A stretch of DNA of 64,000 bases. Source: Leptodactylus fallax. Lineage: Eukaryota; Chordata; Amphibia; Anura; Leptodactylidae. The position numbers and the translations under genes were made by a program. Numbering within the stretch: position 1 is the stretch's first letter; every line of letters starts with the position of its first letter. The stretch lies in the NCBI GenBank assembly GCA_947044405.1, contig CAMRHE010000502.1, positions 1 through 64,000 on the forward strand, given 5' to 3'. Positions 10,279 to 22,310 of this stretch are shown here, piece after piece. Below the pieces are notes generated by a model. The model saw only the letters and a list, made by a program, of their open reading frames with translations, searched no databases and had not been told where the DNA came from.

Positions 10279-12765
10279 CAGGGGTCGGCAACCTATGGCA
10301 CGCGTGCTACTCTTGGCACGCGAGGCTTATTCCCCTGGCACGGCAGCGGACTCCTCACCCAGCAGTTTCGATCGGACCAAACACGGCCGAAACGAAACTG
10401 CTATTATTATACTGTGGGGTCTCTTCAGACCCCCGAGTATAATAAGCGGAGCCCCCGGGGAGATGATCAAACATAAAAAACAATGTACTCACTATTCCAC
10501 ACTCCGCAGCCGCTCTGTACTCTTCGGGCCTGCAGGGGCCACTATAGAGCATAATACCGTGTGCAGGGACCACTATGGGACATATACCGTGTGCAGGGAC
10601 CACTATGGGACATATACCGTGTGCAGGGGCCACTATGGGACATATACCATGTGCAGGGGCCACTATGGAGCATAATACCGTGTGCAGGGGCCACTATAGA
10701 GCATAATACCGTGTGCAGGGACCACTATGGGACATATACCGTGTGCAGGGGCCACTATGGGGAATGATACTGTATGCAGGGGCCACTATGGTACATATAC
10801 CGTGTGCAGGGGCCACTATGGGACATATACCGTGTGCAGGGGCCACTATGGGACATATACCGTGTGCAGGGGCCACTATGGGACATATACCGTGTGCAGG
10901 GGCCACTATGGGACATATACCGTGTGCAGGGGCCACTATGGGACATATACCGTGTGCAGGGGCCACTATGGGACATATACCATGTGCAGGGGCCACTATG
11001 GGACATATACCGTGTGCAGGGGCCACTATGGAGCATAATACCGTGTGCAGGGGCCACTATAGAGCATAATACCGTGTGCAGGGACCACTATGGGACATAT
11101 ACCGTGTGCAGGGGCCACTATGGAGCATAATACCGTGTGCAGGGGCCACTATGGGACATAATACCGTGTGCAGGGACCGCTATGGGACATATACCGTGTG
11201 CAGGGGCCACTATGGGACATATACCGTGTGCAGGGGCCACTATGGGACATATACCGTGTGCAGGGGCCACTATGGAGCATAATACCGTGTGCAGGGGCCA
11301 CTATAGAGCATAATACCGTGTGCAGGGACCACTATGGGACATATACCATGTGCAGGGGCCACTATGAAGCATAATACCGTGTGCAGGGGCCACTATAGAG
11401 CATAATACCGTGTGCAGGGACCACTATGGGACATATACCGTGTGCAGGGGCCACTATGGAGCATAATACCGTGTGCAGGGGCCACTATGGAGCATAATAC
11501 CGTGTGCAGGGGCCACTATGGAGCATAATACTTTGTGCAGGGGCCACTATGGAGCATAATACCGTGTGCAGGGACCGCTATGGGACATATACCGTGTGCA
11601 GGGGCCACTATGGAGCATAATACCATGTGCAGGGGCCACTATGTAGCATAATACCATGTGCAGGGGCCGCTATGGGACATATACCGTGTGCAGGGGCCGC
11701 TATGGGACAAATACTGTGTGCAGGGGCAACTATGGGACAAATACCGTGTGTAGGGGCCGCTATGGGACATAATACCGTGTGCAGGGGCCGCTATGGGACA
11801 AATACCGTGTGCAGAGGACGCTATGGGACATAATACCGTGTGCAGGGGCCACTATGGAGCATAATACCGTGTGCAGGGGCCGCTATGGGACAAATACTGT
11901 GTGCAGGGGCAGCTATGGGACAAATACTGTGTGTAGGGGCCGCTATGGGACATAATACCGTGTGCAGGGGCCGCTATGGGACAAATACCGTGTGCAGAGG
12001 CTGCTATGGGACATAATACCGTGTGCAGGGGCCACTATAGAGCATAATACCGTGTGCAGGGGCCGCTATGGAACATATACCGTGTGCAGGGTCTGCTATG
12101 GGACATATACGGTGTGTAGGGGCCGTTATGGGACATATTGCTGTGTGCAGGGGCCGCTATGGGACAAATACTGTGTGCAGGGACTGCTATGGGACAAATA
12201 CTGTGTGCAGAGGCAGCTATGGGACAAATGCCGTGTGCAGAGGCAGCTATGGGACATATACCATGTTGAAGGGGCCGCTATGGGACATAATACCGTGTGC
12301 AGGGACCACTATGGGACATTATTCTGTATAACGGTGTGTTTTCTATATTAAGGATGTGTTTTTGCACAGAAAACTCCGGCTTTGTTTTTTTTTGTGCAAA
12401 AATGCACCAGTTTTACATTGAATGAAAAAGTTCCAAATATAGCTGCATCCAGATACATAGTGTGTATTCACCATAAGGATGCCGCCATACGGGGCTCCTG
12501 GACACAATAAATTTACCACTAATTGGGGGCTGCACATGGACTTTCATTGCTTCTAATCAGAAAGTACAGGAGTGTCCCAGGAAATAGCAGTAAACGCATG
12601 TGTCCTAAAGCATCTGGTGGCAGCACTTCTGTGTTATGGTTTGTGGTATATGACTTTAGTTTAGGGGTCGTCAGACTTACAATTATTGACCGGCACTCCG
12701 AGTACCTCATCTTTGATTTTTTTATTAAAATCGGCACGCCGAACAAAAAAGGTTGCCTACCCCTG
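10279..12765. mobile_element. non-autonomous hAT element carrying a minisatellite
   Basis: The left terminus CAGGGGTCGGCAACCT and right terminus AGGTTGCCTACCCCTG are hAT-type inverted repeats with one mismatch. A perfect 8-bp target duplication CCTTAGAC lies at 10271-10278 and 12766-12773, the hallmark of hAT insertion. There is no transposase. The interior is ~250 bp of unique sequence, including a GGGGTCT...AGACCCC hairpin (~10418-10436), a 1.8-kb minisatellite of 31-bp units (10530-12330) and ~430 bp of right-end DNA. It was inserted in the 3' part of the piggyBac. Confidence 0.93.
10530..12330 (+). repeat. 31-bp minisatellite (~58 copies) inside the hAT element
   Basis: Unit GTGCAGGGGCCACTATGGGA followed by CATATACCGT or CATAATACCGT. 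The array is homogeneous at 10790-11040 and more varied toward 11,600-12,330 (GCCGCTATGGGACAAATA variants). A shorter array of the same unit in opposite orientation sits at 21622-21945. Both lie behind hAT-like ends. All long open frames here, on both strands, are products of the repeat. Confidence 0.95.
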
Positions 12766-13131
12766 CCTTAGACAAATGCTTCTGGTCATTACTCACAGCT
12801 GTACCTTGCTCTAAAATTTCTAATTCTATTTAAAATATATAAAAAATGATTAATTGTTTCAGTGCTTTTTTGCTCAAATAAAACTAAACTTAATACAATA
12901 TGTATAGTCTTTATATTATCAAATACAATAAACTGAATAGAACTAACTAGACACTAAATGGCTAAACTCAATGGAAAACAACAACCTCCTGTGGTGTGAC
13001 AGTAATGGCCTTAATTACAGAACAAAAGACGGTGATTATAGGATGTTAGATAAAATCCTTCAGGTCATTCGACCCGTCTCTGGGTTCCAAAGGTAGAAAT
13101 GTTAAATGACCCCTCTCTGGGACTTCTAGTG

Positions 13132-13195
13132 TTAAAGTAGTAACATGTGAACAATGGCCATTTTTTGTTGGTTATTCCATATCTTTTTTCAATGT
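13132..13195 (-). mobile_element. L2-like LINE, part upstream of the piggyBac insertion
   Basis: On the - strand this reads TCYYF and joins KDKIDNIRQEI at 8583 across the single TTAA. This restores the usual N-terminal wording just before the L2 RT domain. Only ~60 bp remain before L1 sequence starts. Confidence 0.65.
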
Positions 13196-15680
13196 CAACA
13201 CAATGGGGAGGCATCAGGAGAATATTTGTGCATCAAGGAAGGTCTCCTGTACCAACTCGTGGTGACTTTATATGTGGATTCCTGTATTTGAACATACCGA
13301 GAGGGACCTAGAGAGCATTTAGATATAGTTTTAACATCACCTGGAGACAGAGAAATCTGAGGATCAGATTCCCAAGCCTTGAGATAGGATGGGGATTTCC
13401 TTCGTTCTTGTAGCAGGTTGGCATATAGCAGAGACAGGAATTTCTTAGGCGGGTTTTTTTGAAGAAATAGCTTTTCCAGCCAAGTTATGAATATTACAGT
13501 AGGTTTCAACTTCAGCACTCCCAGGCAAATAGTTTATATAGACTGATAGGTAAAAAGCGTAAAAAGCGTATTGATGCAAAGTCTGGCCTTGATTTGAGTT
13601 CCGAGTAAGTGGGGAAGGTTACATCTATAAGAATGGCATTATAGAGTAAATTTTTGGTAGCTTTCAGAAGGGCAGAATGAGAATCTACCAACGCGATTTT
13701 CAAGATTATTGAGTCCCCTGTAGACATAATTGGCGATGGGCCCTGAGAGAGGGAACAGAGACGGCCAGCCCATTTCCACAAGCTGTTTACTGCTATGGTT
13801 AAGAGATTACTGAACAAAACATTTTGAGCATTTTTCTAATTGAGCCATATTAATGCGGTCTAGGGTAGGCCTACTGTGTACTCCTCCACCAGCACATACA
13901 GTTTAGGTGACAAGTGAGTGAACCAATCAAGGGCTCTAGAGAGTGGATAAGTGTGCTAGTAGGTTTCAAGGTCTGGGAATCCTATGCTACCTTATTTCCT
14001 TGGCATAGTCAAGTTCTGGTAAGTCAGTCTAAGGTGGGAACCTTATCAAACGTATTTTGAGAAAAGTCTCTGTAGGGAGGTAAAAAAAGATGAAGGAAGA
14101 GGGATAGGGAGAGTTTGGAAAATATATAGGACTTTTGGAATGATTAGCATTTTCCAAAGGTTGGACCTGAGTATCCATGAGATATATTGAACCTTCAATG
14201 AAATTATTATAGTCTAAATTTACACTAGGAGAGGGGCATAAATGCACTTGTACCAACAGTCCGGGGAGGGGGTTAGGATTAAACCTAGATATTTATTAAA
14301 ATCAGAGCAGCCTCAGCTTCAGCACTGACCCCAGGTGCAGGATGCCATGATAGAGTACCAGATTCTGCCTCTGGTGCTCTTCTTAGACGGAGGAAGAAGA
14401 AACACATTGCCAGACACCGCAAGGAGGCCTTAGAGAGTTGGAAGAAGGTAGGTATAAATATTTTTTGCACCACCCTTGGACCTATTCCTATTATAAAATA
14501 ATTTCATGTCCAGTTCTAGCCAAACAAGTTTGGACTGAACTGGAGGATCACTTTGTCCAAACACCAGACAAAACAGATCTTCAGAGGTTCACCCATCCTT
14601 AGTTCTGGCATGTCATGAGCTTTTTTTAAGATAATCTCTTTAACTGGCAAAGACAGGAGTTTGCAAATGATGTCTCTGGGAGGATCAATCTCCTTGGTTT
14701 TTGAACGTGGTGTCCTATGGGCACTCTTGATCTGGATATCAGGAGGGGTTTCCTCTTCCAGTGCAAATTCCAGGATTCTCTTTGTGACAGCCATTGTCTC
14801 TGCTTGTGGGAAATTTTCAGGAACTTATCTGGATATTGTTCCTTCTCCTTCTATTATCCTGATCTTCTAGGTAGCAGTGCAAGGAGTTTGTGTGACTGGA
14901 AGGCTGATAATGCCATAAAGGTAGCTTCTCCATGAGCAAGAATTTATGTATGCATCTCCTTAAGCTGTTCGACTCTTTTAAAAGTTCTTTTAATAGCCTT
15001 TTCAATTATTTTGGAGGCCTTTGGAGGAGATAATGACCATTGAGGATGGATCAGAGGTGTTTCCTTCATCAATGAGGCTTTCAGCAATATCTTCTTGAGA
15101 CTTCTTAAGCTGTTTCGAGGAAGTGCGAGAGTCCGTGTTCTTTATTTGACCAATCTTAACCATATTGTGGAGCACTGGGGTTTGTCAATCCAAGCCTGGC
15201 GGAGGTAGATAGGTGTGGTGTTAGAACAGTATAGGGGACAAGTCAGGGAGGTGAACCAGGGGGGCCCAGGAGTCTCACCTTATGATTAGGCATAGGTATT
15301 CATGCTTTAATGCAGACGTGCGTGGCCATGATACTCTGCTGTCAGAAATTTAGATCTTGGCTTTAGACGGGTACCTAGGCTCAAATCTTCTGGTGCCAGT
15401 TCAGAGAACTCTAAGGGTCTAGATGTAAGCTGAAAGGGTCCGAAGACTATCACAATGTTCTTTCTGCAGTGGGACAAGTTGTAAATGAGGCCAAATAAAC
15501 TATTTCTGTCAAGCTCAGAAGCAGAGAAGAAATACTTCTGCCCCCTGCAAGAGCCAAACCATGCCTCATTTGTTGGGGATTTCAATTATAAAGATCCCCT
15601 AAAATCACTTCAGAACTCAATAATTCCTAAAAATCAACATTTAGAAAATTTCTTGAAAATTCTAATTCTGTAACTAAACT
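13195..15680 (-). mobile_element. L1 (Tx1-like) LINE, fragmented
   Basis: On the - strand, ORF1-type sequence at 15180-14516 is followed by ORF2 C-terminal half sequence at 14260-13195. ORF1 pieces: LEDQDNRRRRNNIQI (family LEDLENRSRRNNIRI) at ~14880, then IKSAHRTPRSKTKEIDPPRD and IICKLLSLPVKEIILKKAHD at 14730-14590. ORF2 pieces: NLLYNAILIDVTFPTYSELK, SLLYANLLQERRKSPSYLKA and SWYRRPSLMHKYSPDASPLC. The endonuclease and RT core are missing, and frames change repeatedly. 15190-15680 is likely 5' UTR. A small unexplained segment (14300-14480) separates the two ORF remnants. Confidence 0.75.
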
Positions 15681-16160
15681 TATAATACTTTTAACACCCT
15701 ACAAAATAATAAGATATTAAAAAATGATGCCAACATAAAGTAGACATATGGTGCATGTTAAATATTAACAATTTTGTGTGATATGACAATAATTCTTAAA
15801 AGTATAGAAATTTCATTATTTAAGTTGCTAGTTTTTCAAAAAAATTAAAAAAAACAAAAACATTTTCAGAGTAATTTGGATAAGGATAAGGGTAAAGAAT
15901 TCCAGTTATTACCATGTTAGGTGACACATGTCAGACTTGAAAAATAGGGCTACATCCTGAAGGTGCAAACTAGTCTGTGTTGTTAAAGTGTGTTAATCCC
16001 TGTACCTTGTAGATGTGATTCCACAGTTTCCAAATATGACTCTCTTATTCAACACTGGGGCCACATTTTCATGTAAATTGCTATGTTTTTTAAATGAAAA
16101 GGGAAGAATGTTTAGAATGTCTCACCAGATATGTAAAAGATTAGAGGTGTGATGTGATTA
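15681..16160. other. dispersed repeat, partial; no gene
   Basis: Contains phrases shared with the dispersed family at 24310-25790 and 39340-39880 ('aaaaatgatgccaacataaa', 'aggtgacacatgtcagactt'). No coding region. Confidence 0.45.
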
Positions 16161-17749
16161 GACACTGAATGGTGCCACAAGAGGCAGTACAAGTGCTTCC
16201 CTGTCTGTCTTTAATCAACCCTCAGTGGCTACTTTTGGGTAGTGTATCTCTTGATAAGATATCTCTGATAGCTAGACATGCTTCTATCATGAACTTGAAG
16301 ATATTTTGCTCAGTAGACAGAGAGAAGCACTGTATAGTATATCATACAGTACAAATTATGTGTTTCAACTGGTGTGCTCAGTGTCACAGAGGAGTTTGCT
16401 CCAATAAGTAAGCGTAGTCTGTGTAATTGGTATAATCTTTGCAATGCTCAGTCCAGGAAACTCAAAGAGAGACAGTTCCTGGTGTTAATTTAATTAGAGT
16501 TTATGGCAGGAACTGAGTTCACTGGGTCTTGAACCCTCCACTTTCCGGCCATGTCCTGCAGCCTTGACTATTACGCCATTGTAGAAGCCTGTTTGTTCTG
16601 TGCCTTTCTTAGTCTGGTCTTTTCCATTTGCGTAATTGACTTATGGATATCACCTGCTCTGTGGCCAATCACAGTTTAGCTAGTCCCATATAAACCCATA
16701 GCATACTCCATTTTGTGCCTGATTATTCTGGCTGTCTGTTCCTTGTTTATCCTGAGTCTCACCACTACTCTACTGTTCCTGTGTACCAAACTCAGCAAAT
16801 GTCTGACCACACCTGATCGACTGCTCCTGTGTACCAAACTCTGCAAACGTCTGAACATGGTTTCTTCTACTCCTGAGGTACTATTCCTGCATCTCTTACT
16901 ATTAAAGTACTGTACTGTTTGCCCAACCAATTGGACTCCAGATCTGATAACTAGCATCATTACAGGTTACCTAATTAGCAGGGTTAATGACCATTAATAG
17001 CACTGAGGCAGTGGACCTTGTGGGAGGTGTTAAACTAATTATGATAGGACTAATTGGCAAGCCAGGGATCCTGATCATTGCAGACATTGAGGCACCAGAG
17101 CTTGCTGATCAAAAGCCCTACATTTTAAGCAATATTATGATATCACAGACTGGAGATTACAGGAAGTAAGGAGACCTGAGGGTCCATGAATATAAGGGTA
17201 AACATGCCCTCTTCATTTTATTCTTTGGAACCGCATCTAGTGTGGGTTTGGTCTGTTTTCTGTTTACTGAAGCTCCCAGCCAGACTTAAATACACGTCTG
17301 TAAGTGATTCCCCTTTTATTTTGACTTGTTTGTATTAGTCTTTGTTATTATTCCATCTTATTGCACTATGTCTTTCTATGTACTGTACATTAAACCTAAA
17401 ATTTAAAAAGATTGTCCTTTGACTCTAATGTCCCTATATTTCCAAAAACAGTGAATATCACTAGCTGTTTTTCCCTGTTATGTGCTAGTTGTGGATTGTG
17501 TGAGCATAGCGGTGTCTTGTTTTACCATAAAATGGCAAGTGGTGGCAGCTTTGTGTGGCTGCATGAGTGTAAAAGGGAACCTCACTCCCGTGTAGCCTAC
17601 TGGTGAGCTGAAAGGGAGTATGGAAGCGGAGACCCTTATATGATTGCATCTAGTGTCAAATGTGTGTGAGGTAAGAAGGTAAATGGATAACCTCCAGAAG
17701 TGGTATATAGTAAGTGGATATATTCCCTCACAATCGTCATTTAATCTCA
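16161..17749. other. unassigned, possibly LTR- or SINE-related
   Basis: No supported protein. 16620-17000 has promoter-like features (CCAATCACAG, then CCCATATAAACCC) and two near-repeats of CTGTGTACCAAACTC. This could be part of an LTR, but no paired LTR, primer-binding site or coding relic was found. A tRNA-like segment is listed separately. Confidence 0.35.
16512..16590 (-). other. tRNA-like pol III box pair (SINE head or tRNA pseudogene)
   Basis: On the - strand, TGGCGTAATAGTCAAGG resembles a pol III A box. GGGTTCAAGACCC about 35 bases later matches a B box (consensus GGTTCGANTCC). The spacing is right for a tRNA or tRNA-derived SINE. No full cloverleaf could be verified by eye. Confidence 0.4.
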
Positions 17750-18510
17750 GAATCACCAGAAGTTACAATATGCGAAAAGTAAAACTGTGGAATTAAAAGT
17801 GAACTTTCTTTTAAGAATTATTATAAATATAAATAAGATTCTATTTCATTATTATTTACATATTATTAATCTATAAATGTATCTCTGTGACTGCTCCCAC
17901 CGGAGACCATTACTGAGATCTCTCCGGCTTTGTTACAGGATTCTATGCAATATTTCATCTATAAAAGGTACAACTAGTAATATCCTGATGTCCTGTGTGT
18001 TACATGGACAAGAAGATGTGATGTAGCTGTGTTACACAAAGAAGAATCCAGATTGTCATCCTCAGACTCACCATGTAATGTATATGATGTGATCCTATTA
18101 TATATAATATATACAGATTGTCATCCTCAGACTCACTATGTAATGTACATGATGTGATCCTATTATATATAATATATACAGGAGATTCATCCTCAGACTC
18201 ACTATGTAATGTATATGATGTGATCCTATTATATATAATATATACAGGAGATTCATCCTCAGACTCACTATATAATGTATATGATGTGATCCTATTATAT
18301 ATAATATATACAGGAGATTGTCATCCTCAGACTCACTATGTAATGTATATGATGTGATCCTATTATATATAATATATACAGATTGTCATCCCCAGACTCA
18401 CTATGTAATGTATATGATGTGATCCTATTATATATAATATATACAGGAGATTCATCCTCAGGCTCACTATGTAATGTATATGATGTGATCCTATTATATG
18501 TACAGGAGAT
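17750..18510 (+). repeat. duplicated OR upstream block 1
   Basis: Homologous to 39890-40608/42239-42480 and 54150-54845. Order is ~130-190 bp of AT-rich DNA, the CCGGAGA...TCTCCGG motif, TATAAAAGG, a conserved ~100-bp leader ('atatcctgatgtcctgtgtg', 'gatgtgatgtagctgtgtta'), then the ~66-bp minisatellite (18050-18500, about 7 units). Homology with the other two blocks continues weakly to the Tc1 insertion at 18725. It belongs to the truncated OR at 22571. Confidence 0.85.
17898..17998 (+). promoter_or_regulatory. candidate OR promoter 1 (TATA box and inverted motif)
   Basis: TATAAAAGG at 17960-17968, with CCGGAGA (17900) and TCTCCGG (17921) as inverted half-sites upstream. The arrangement is conserved in all three paralogous blocks. 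Vertebrate OR genes commonly have a remote 5' exon and promoter, so this is a reasonable start region. The assignment is inference. Confidence 0.5.
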
Positions 18511-18724
18511 TTTTGCTAATTTGTTCTTGAATTTTAAAGAATAATCTTTAAATTAAACATTTTTTATTTCATTAATAAACTGCAAAAGATATTTACACAT
18601 TTGACATCTTATCAACTTTTTAGATATGGGCATTTTGTTTTTGCTTTTCATCTAGAAAAAAATTCTGCCAAATATGGCATGCTTTGTAATGTTGTGGGTG
18701 GTATATTTTGTATGTGTGTATATA

Positions 18725-20352
18725 CAGTGCCTTGCGAAATTATTCGGCCCCCTTGAACTTTTCAACCTTTTGCCACATTTCAGGCTTCAAACATAAAGAT
18801 ATAAAATTTTAATTTTTTGGTGAAGAATCAACAACAAGTGGGACACAATTGTGAAGTGGAACGAAATTTATTGATTATTTTAAACTTTTTAAAAAAATAA
18901 AAAACTGAAAAGTGGGGCGTGCAATATTATTTGGCCCCTTTACTTTCAGTGCAGCAAACTCACTCCAGAAGTTCAGTGAGGATCTCTGAATGATCCAATG
19001 TTGTCCTAAATGACTGATGATGATAAATATAATCCACCTGTGTGTAACCAAGTCTCCGTATAAATGCACCTGCTCTGTGATAGGCTCAGGGTTCTGTTTA
19101 AAGCGCAGAGAGCATCATGAAGACCAAGGAACACACCAGGCAGGTCCATGATACTGTTGTGGAGAAGTTTAAAGCCGGATTTGGATACAAAAAGATTTCC
19201 CAAACTTTAGACATCCCAAGGAGCACTGTGCAAGCGATCATATTGAAATGGAAGGAGTATCAGACCACTGCAAATCTACCAAGACCCGGCCGTCCCTCTA
19301 AACTTTCATCTCAAACAAGGAGAAGACTGATCAGAGATGCAGCCAAGAGGCCCATGATCATTCTGGATGAACTGCAGAGATCTACAGCTGAGGTGGGAGA
19401 GTCTGTCCATAGGACAACAATCAGTCGTACACTGCACAAATCTGGCCTTTATGGAAGAGTGGCAAGAAGAAAGCCATTTCTCAAAGATATCCATAAAAAG
19501 TCTCGTTTAAAGTTTGCCACAAGCCACCTGGGAGACACCAAACATGTGGAAGAAGGTGCTCTGGTCAGATGAAACCAAAATCCAACTTTTTGGCCACAAT
19601 GCAAAACGATATGTTTGGCATAAAAGCAACACAGCTCATCACCCTGAACACACCATCCCCACTGTCACACATGGTGGTGGCAGCATCATGGTTTGGGCCT
19701 GCTTTTCTTCAGCAGGGACAGGGAAGATGGTTAAAATTGATGGGAAGATGGATGGAGCCAAATACAGGACCATTCTGGAAGAAAACCTGTTGGAGTCTGC
19801 AAAAGACCTGAGACTGGGACGGAGATTTATCTTCCAACAAGACAATGATCCCAAACATAAAGCAAAATCTACAATGGAATGGTTCACAAATAAACGTATC
19901 CAGGTGTTAGAATGGACAAGTCAAAGTCCAGACCTGAATCCAATCGAGAATCTGTGGAAAGAGCTGAAAACTGCTGTTCACAAACGCTCTCCATCCAACC
20001 TCACTGAGCCGCCAGCTGTTTTCCAAGGAAGAATGGGCAAGAATTTCAGTCTCTCCATGTGCAAAACTGATAGAGACAAACCCCAAGCGACTTGCAGCTG
20101 TAATCGCAGCAAAAGGTGGCGCTATAAAGTATTAACTTAAGGGGGCCGAATAATTTGGCACGCCCCACTTTTCAGTTTTTATTTTTTACAAAAGTTTAAA
20201 ATATCCAATAAATTTCGTTCCACATCACGATTGTGTCCCACTTGTTGTTGATTCTTCACCAAAAAATTTTAATTTGATATCCTTATGTTTGAAGCCTGAA
20301 ATGTGGAAAAAGGTTGAAAAGTTCAAAGGGGCCGAATACTTTCGCAAGGCAC

Positions 20353-20354
<2 letters not shown>
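18725..20354 (+). mobile_element. Tc1-like transposon a
   Basis: Inverted termini CAGTGCCTTGCGAAATTATT and ATACTTTCGCAAGGCACTG. Left target TA at 18723-18724; the right TA has decayed to TG. 1.63 kb, with longer inverted ends sharing CCAATAAATTTCGTTCCAC-like and GGGACACAATTGT-like stretches. It lies between the OR upstream block and the truncated OR, so it inserted into that gene's 5' region. It encodes the broken transposase at 19117-20140. Confidence 0.93.
19117..20140 (+). pseudogene. Tc1-type transposase, frameshifted
   Basis: Start MKTKEHTRQVHDTVVEKF at 19117. A paired-type helix-turn-helix (GFGYKKISQTLDIPRSTVQA) is followed by the GRP linker (PRPGRPSKLS). DDE catalytic residues occur in [21 protein letters not shown] and [11 protein letters not shown], so all three are preserved. 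Frameshifts near 19540 (at HLGDTKH / DTPNMWKKV) and near 20010 (C-terminal EEWAKIS region) break the ~340-aa protein. Relatively young but inactive. Confidence 0.9.
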
Positions 20355-20403
<49 letters not shown>

Positions 20404-20423
20404 TTTTTTTTTTTTTTTTTTTG
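20355..20423. repeat. (TA)n microsatellite and poly-T run
   Basis: TA repeats directly abut the right end of Tc1 a and are followed by ~22 T. The TA run may have been the original insertion target. Confidence 0.9.
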
Positions 20424-20523
20424 ATGATTTGATTAGGATTCAATACATTACATGTTCTTATTCTTATAATAGTTGCACACAAATTTTTAACCAGATTTTT
20501 AGAAAAGTTATGAAAATTTATTT

Positions 20524-20790
20524 AAAGGGGTTGTCCAGCAAAAATGGACAACCTGTTTAAGTTTTAAATTGGCCGGGCAGTGAAAAAAAAAAAAAAAAAA
20601 ATCATACGCACCTCTTTACGGTGCTCTGCTTCCTCACTGGTCTTCTCTGTCCCATTCTGATGTGTGACCGAAGTCCCAGCCACACGTGACTGCTGGGGCC
20701 AAACAGCGGCTTCAGTGGAACTCAGGAAGAGACCCGTGAGAAGCCGCTGGAGCAGAAGGACCGGAACGCGCCCGGAGGACAACCTCTTTA
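20524..20790. mobile_element. short MITE with GGTTGTCC termini
   Basis: Left AAAGGGGTTGTCCAGC and right GGAGGACAACCTCTTT are imperfect inverted termini around ~265 bp of GC-richer sequence with an internal poly-A. It lies within the 5' flank of the truncated OR. Superfamily not determined. Confidence 0.6.
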
Positions 20791-20885
20791 TTGTTTGCTA
20801 TTATATTTCTATACAGAATGTAATAATAAATTGGGAGAATAAATCTCATCATCCAATTGACCTAAACCCTGTAACTTTAATTTAA
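20791..20885 (+). other. remnant of OR1 proximal 5' flank
   Basis: Matches the sequence just upstream of the second and third ORs (TATTTCTATACAGAATGTAA, AATTGGGAGAATAAATC, TCATCCAATTGACC). It is cut at ~20884 where CR1 begins. Together with 22571 this brackets the insertion that destroyed the start of OR1. Confidence 0.75.
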
Positions 20886-21350
20886 GACATCGATTCATTG
20901 GAGCAGGTCCAGAGAAGAGCAACCAAAATGGTGGAAGGTCTACAAACCATGTCCTACGAGGAGAGGCTAAAAGAATTGGGACTGTTTAGTTTGCAGAAGA
21001 GAAGGCTAAGGGGAGACTTAATAGCGGTATTTAAATATCTGAAAGGTTGTCACAGTGCAGAGGGATCTACCCTATTCTCATTAGCAGAAGGAAGCACGAG
21101 AAGTAATGGGATGAAACTAAGGGGAAGGAGATTCAGATTAGACATTAGGAAAAACTTTCTAACAGTAAGGGTAGTGAGAGAGTGGAATAGGCTGCCACGG
21201 GAGGTGGTGAGTTCTTCATCAATTGAAATCTTCAAGCGGAAACTGGATAGGTATATAGCTGGGATGTTTTAGGAATTCCTGCTTTTGCAGGGGGTTGGAC
21301 TCGATGGCCCTTGAGGTCCCTTCCAACTCAAACAAACAAACAAACAAACA
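20886..21350 (+). mobile_element. CR1 LINE, 3' end
   Basis: The 124-codon frame from 20898 reads [60 protein letters not shown] ... [20 protein letters not shown], the standard CR1 ORF2 C-terminus. The 3' UTR has GGTTGGACTCGATGGCCCTT and GGTCCCTTCCAACTC and ends in (AAAC)n. 5'-truncated, open to its stop. It sits in the gap between the OR1 5' flank and the OR1 coding remnant. Confidence 0.92.
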
Positions 21351-21621
21351 GTACACTGTAGAGCAGGGGTGTCAAACTCATTTTCTCCGGGGGCCGCTTC
21401 AGCCTCACGGGGTACCTTGAAGGGCCAAGATTATTTTACACATGTATAAAAGTAACTTCTCCTTAACAGATAAGCGAGCTATTAAGCAGTAGTTACATTT
21501 GTACATTACTACTGTTATAATCAGCCCTTTGAGGTCAACCAGGAAGAACATAATGTATTGTTAAAACCTAAGACATTGGCATGTTACATACTATCCTCAT
21601 CCTTTTCTGAAGATATAAAAA

Positions 21622-21945
21622 ATTACACAGCGGCCCCTGCACACGGTATTATGCTCCATAGTTGCCCCTGCACACGGTATTATGCTCCATAGTTGCCCCT
21701 GCACACGGTATTATGCTCAATAGTTGCCCCTGCACATGGTATTATGCTCCATAGTGGCCATTGCACACGTTATTATGCTCCATAGTGGCCCCTGCACACG
21801 TTATTATGCTCCATAGTGGCCCCTGCAATCGGTATTATGCTCCTTAGTGGCCCCTGCATTGGTATTATGCCCCATAGTGGCCCCTGCAAACGGTATTATA
21901 GTCCATAGTGGCCCCTGCACATGGTATTATGCCCCATAGGGACCC
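21622..21945 (-). repeat. 31-bp minisatellite, second locus
   Basis: About ten units of CCCCTGCACACGGTATTATG plus CTCCATAGTGG, the reverse complement of the 10530-12330 unit. Confidence 0.9.
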
Positions 21946-21975
21946 CCCCACCCAGGGACCCCCCCACCCATGAAC

Positions 21976-22310
21976 TATTATTATACTATGGGGTCTTTTC
22001 AGACCCCAGAGTATAATGATCGGAGACCCAGGTGGTGACAAACATAAAAACCAGTGTTACTTACCTGGGCCCCGGTGCGCTCCCTGCGTTTGGCCTTCTT
22101 CAATGTCGCACAGACCGGCGTCGCGACATAATGACGTCGGCCTGGCTCACGTGACGCCTGGGACGTCACCAAAGAAGGCCGAAGCCAGCTGGGAGCAGCA
22201 TCGGATCGCCGGAGAGGTGAGTAACTCTGGTTTTTATGTTTATCACCTCCCCGGGGTCTCCGATTATTATACTCCGGGGTCTGAAAAGCCCCCTGAATAT
22301 AATAGTAGTA
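21976..22310. repeat. inverted repeat with GC-rich spacer
   Basis: Arms 21976-22070 and 22215-22310 pair (TATTATACT..GGGGTCT, CAGACCCC, GGAGACCC, CAAACATAAAAACCAG). The spacer carries CpG-rich sequence with two copies of a GGCCTTCTTC/GAAGAAGGCC-like motif. Likely the core of a composite MITE. Confidence 0.65.

Larger units (their letters stand above)
8588..13131 (+). mobile_element. piggyBac transposon inserted at TTAA in the L2-like LINE
   Basis: Terminal inverted repeats CACTAGAAGTCCCAGA (8588-8603) and TCTGGGACTTCTAGTG (13116-13131) are perfect over 16 bp. The target duplication TTAA is present on both sides (8584-8587 and 13132-13135). The interior holds a broken piggyBac transposase (8899-9777), a 3' UTR, a MITE-like segment and a 2.5-kb hAT element. 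The latter two inflate it from a small remnant to 4.5 kb. Non-autonomous in its present state. Confidence 0.92.

Noticed and set aside
10530..12330. CRISPR-like regular repeats
   Set aside because: Units are contiguous with no unique spacers, and the locus is in vertebrate DNA without cas genes. It is a minisatellite.
10355..12351. Many overlapping 60-130-residue frames on both strands with CAGATMGHIP / GPLWDIYRVQ repeats
   Set aside because: Products of the 31-bp minisatellite. Frames exist in all phases and end at unit variants; no start context or domain.
16480..17180. Solo LTR
   Set aside because: TATA- and CCAAT-like motifs are present, but no TG...CA ends with target duplication and no second LTR could be shown.
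18118..18357. Frames reading DSLCNVYDVILLYIIYTGDS here and at 40229-40697, 42212-42547 and 54565-54747
   Set aside because: Translations of the ~66-bp OR upstream minisatellite.
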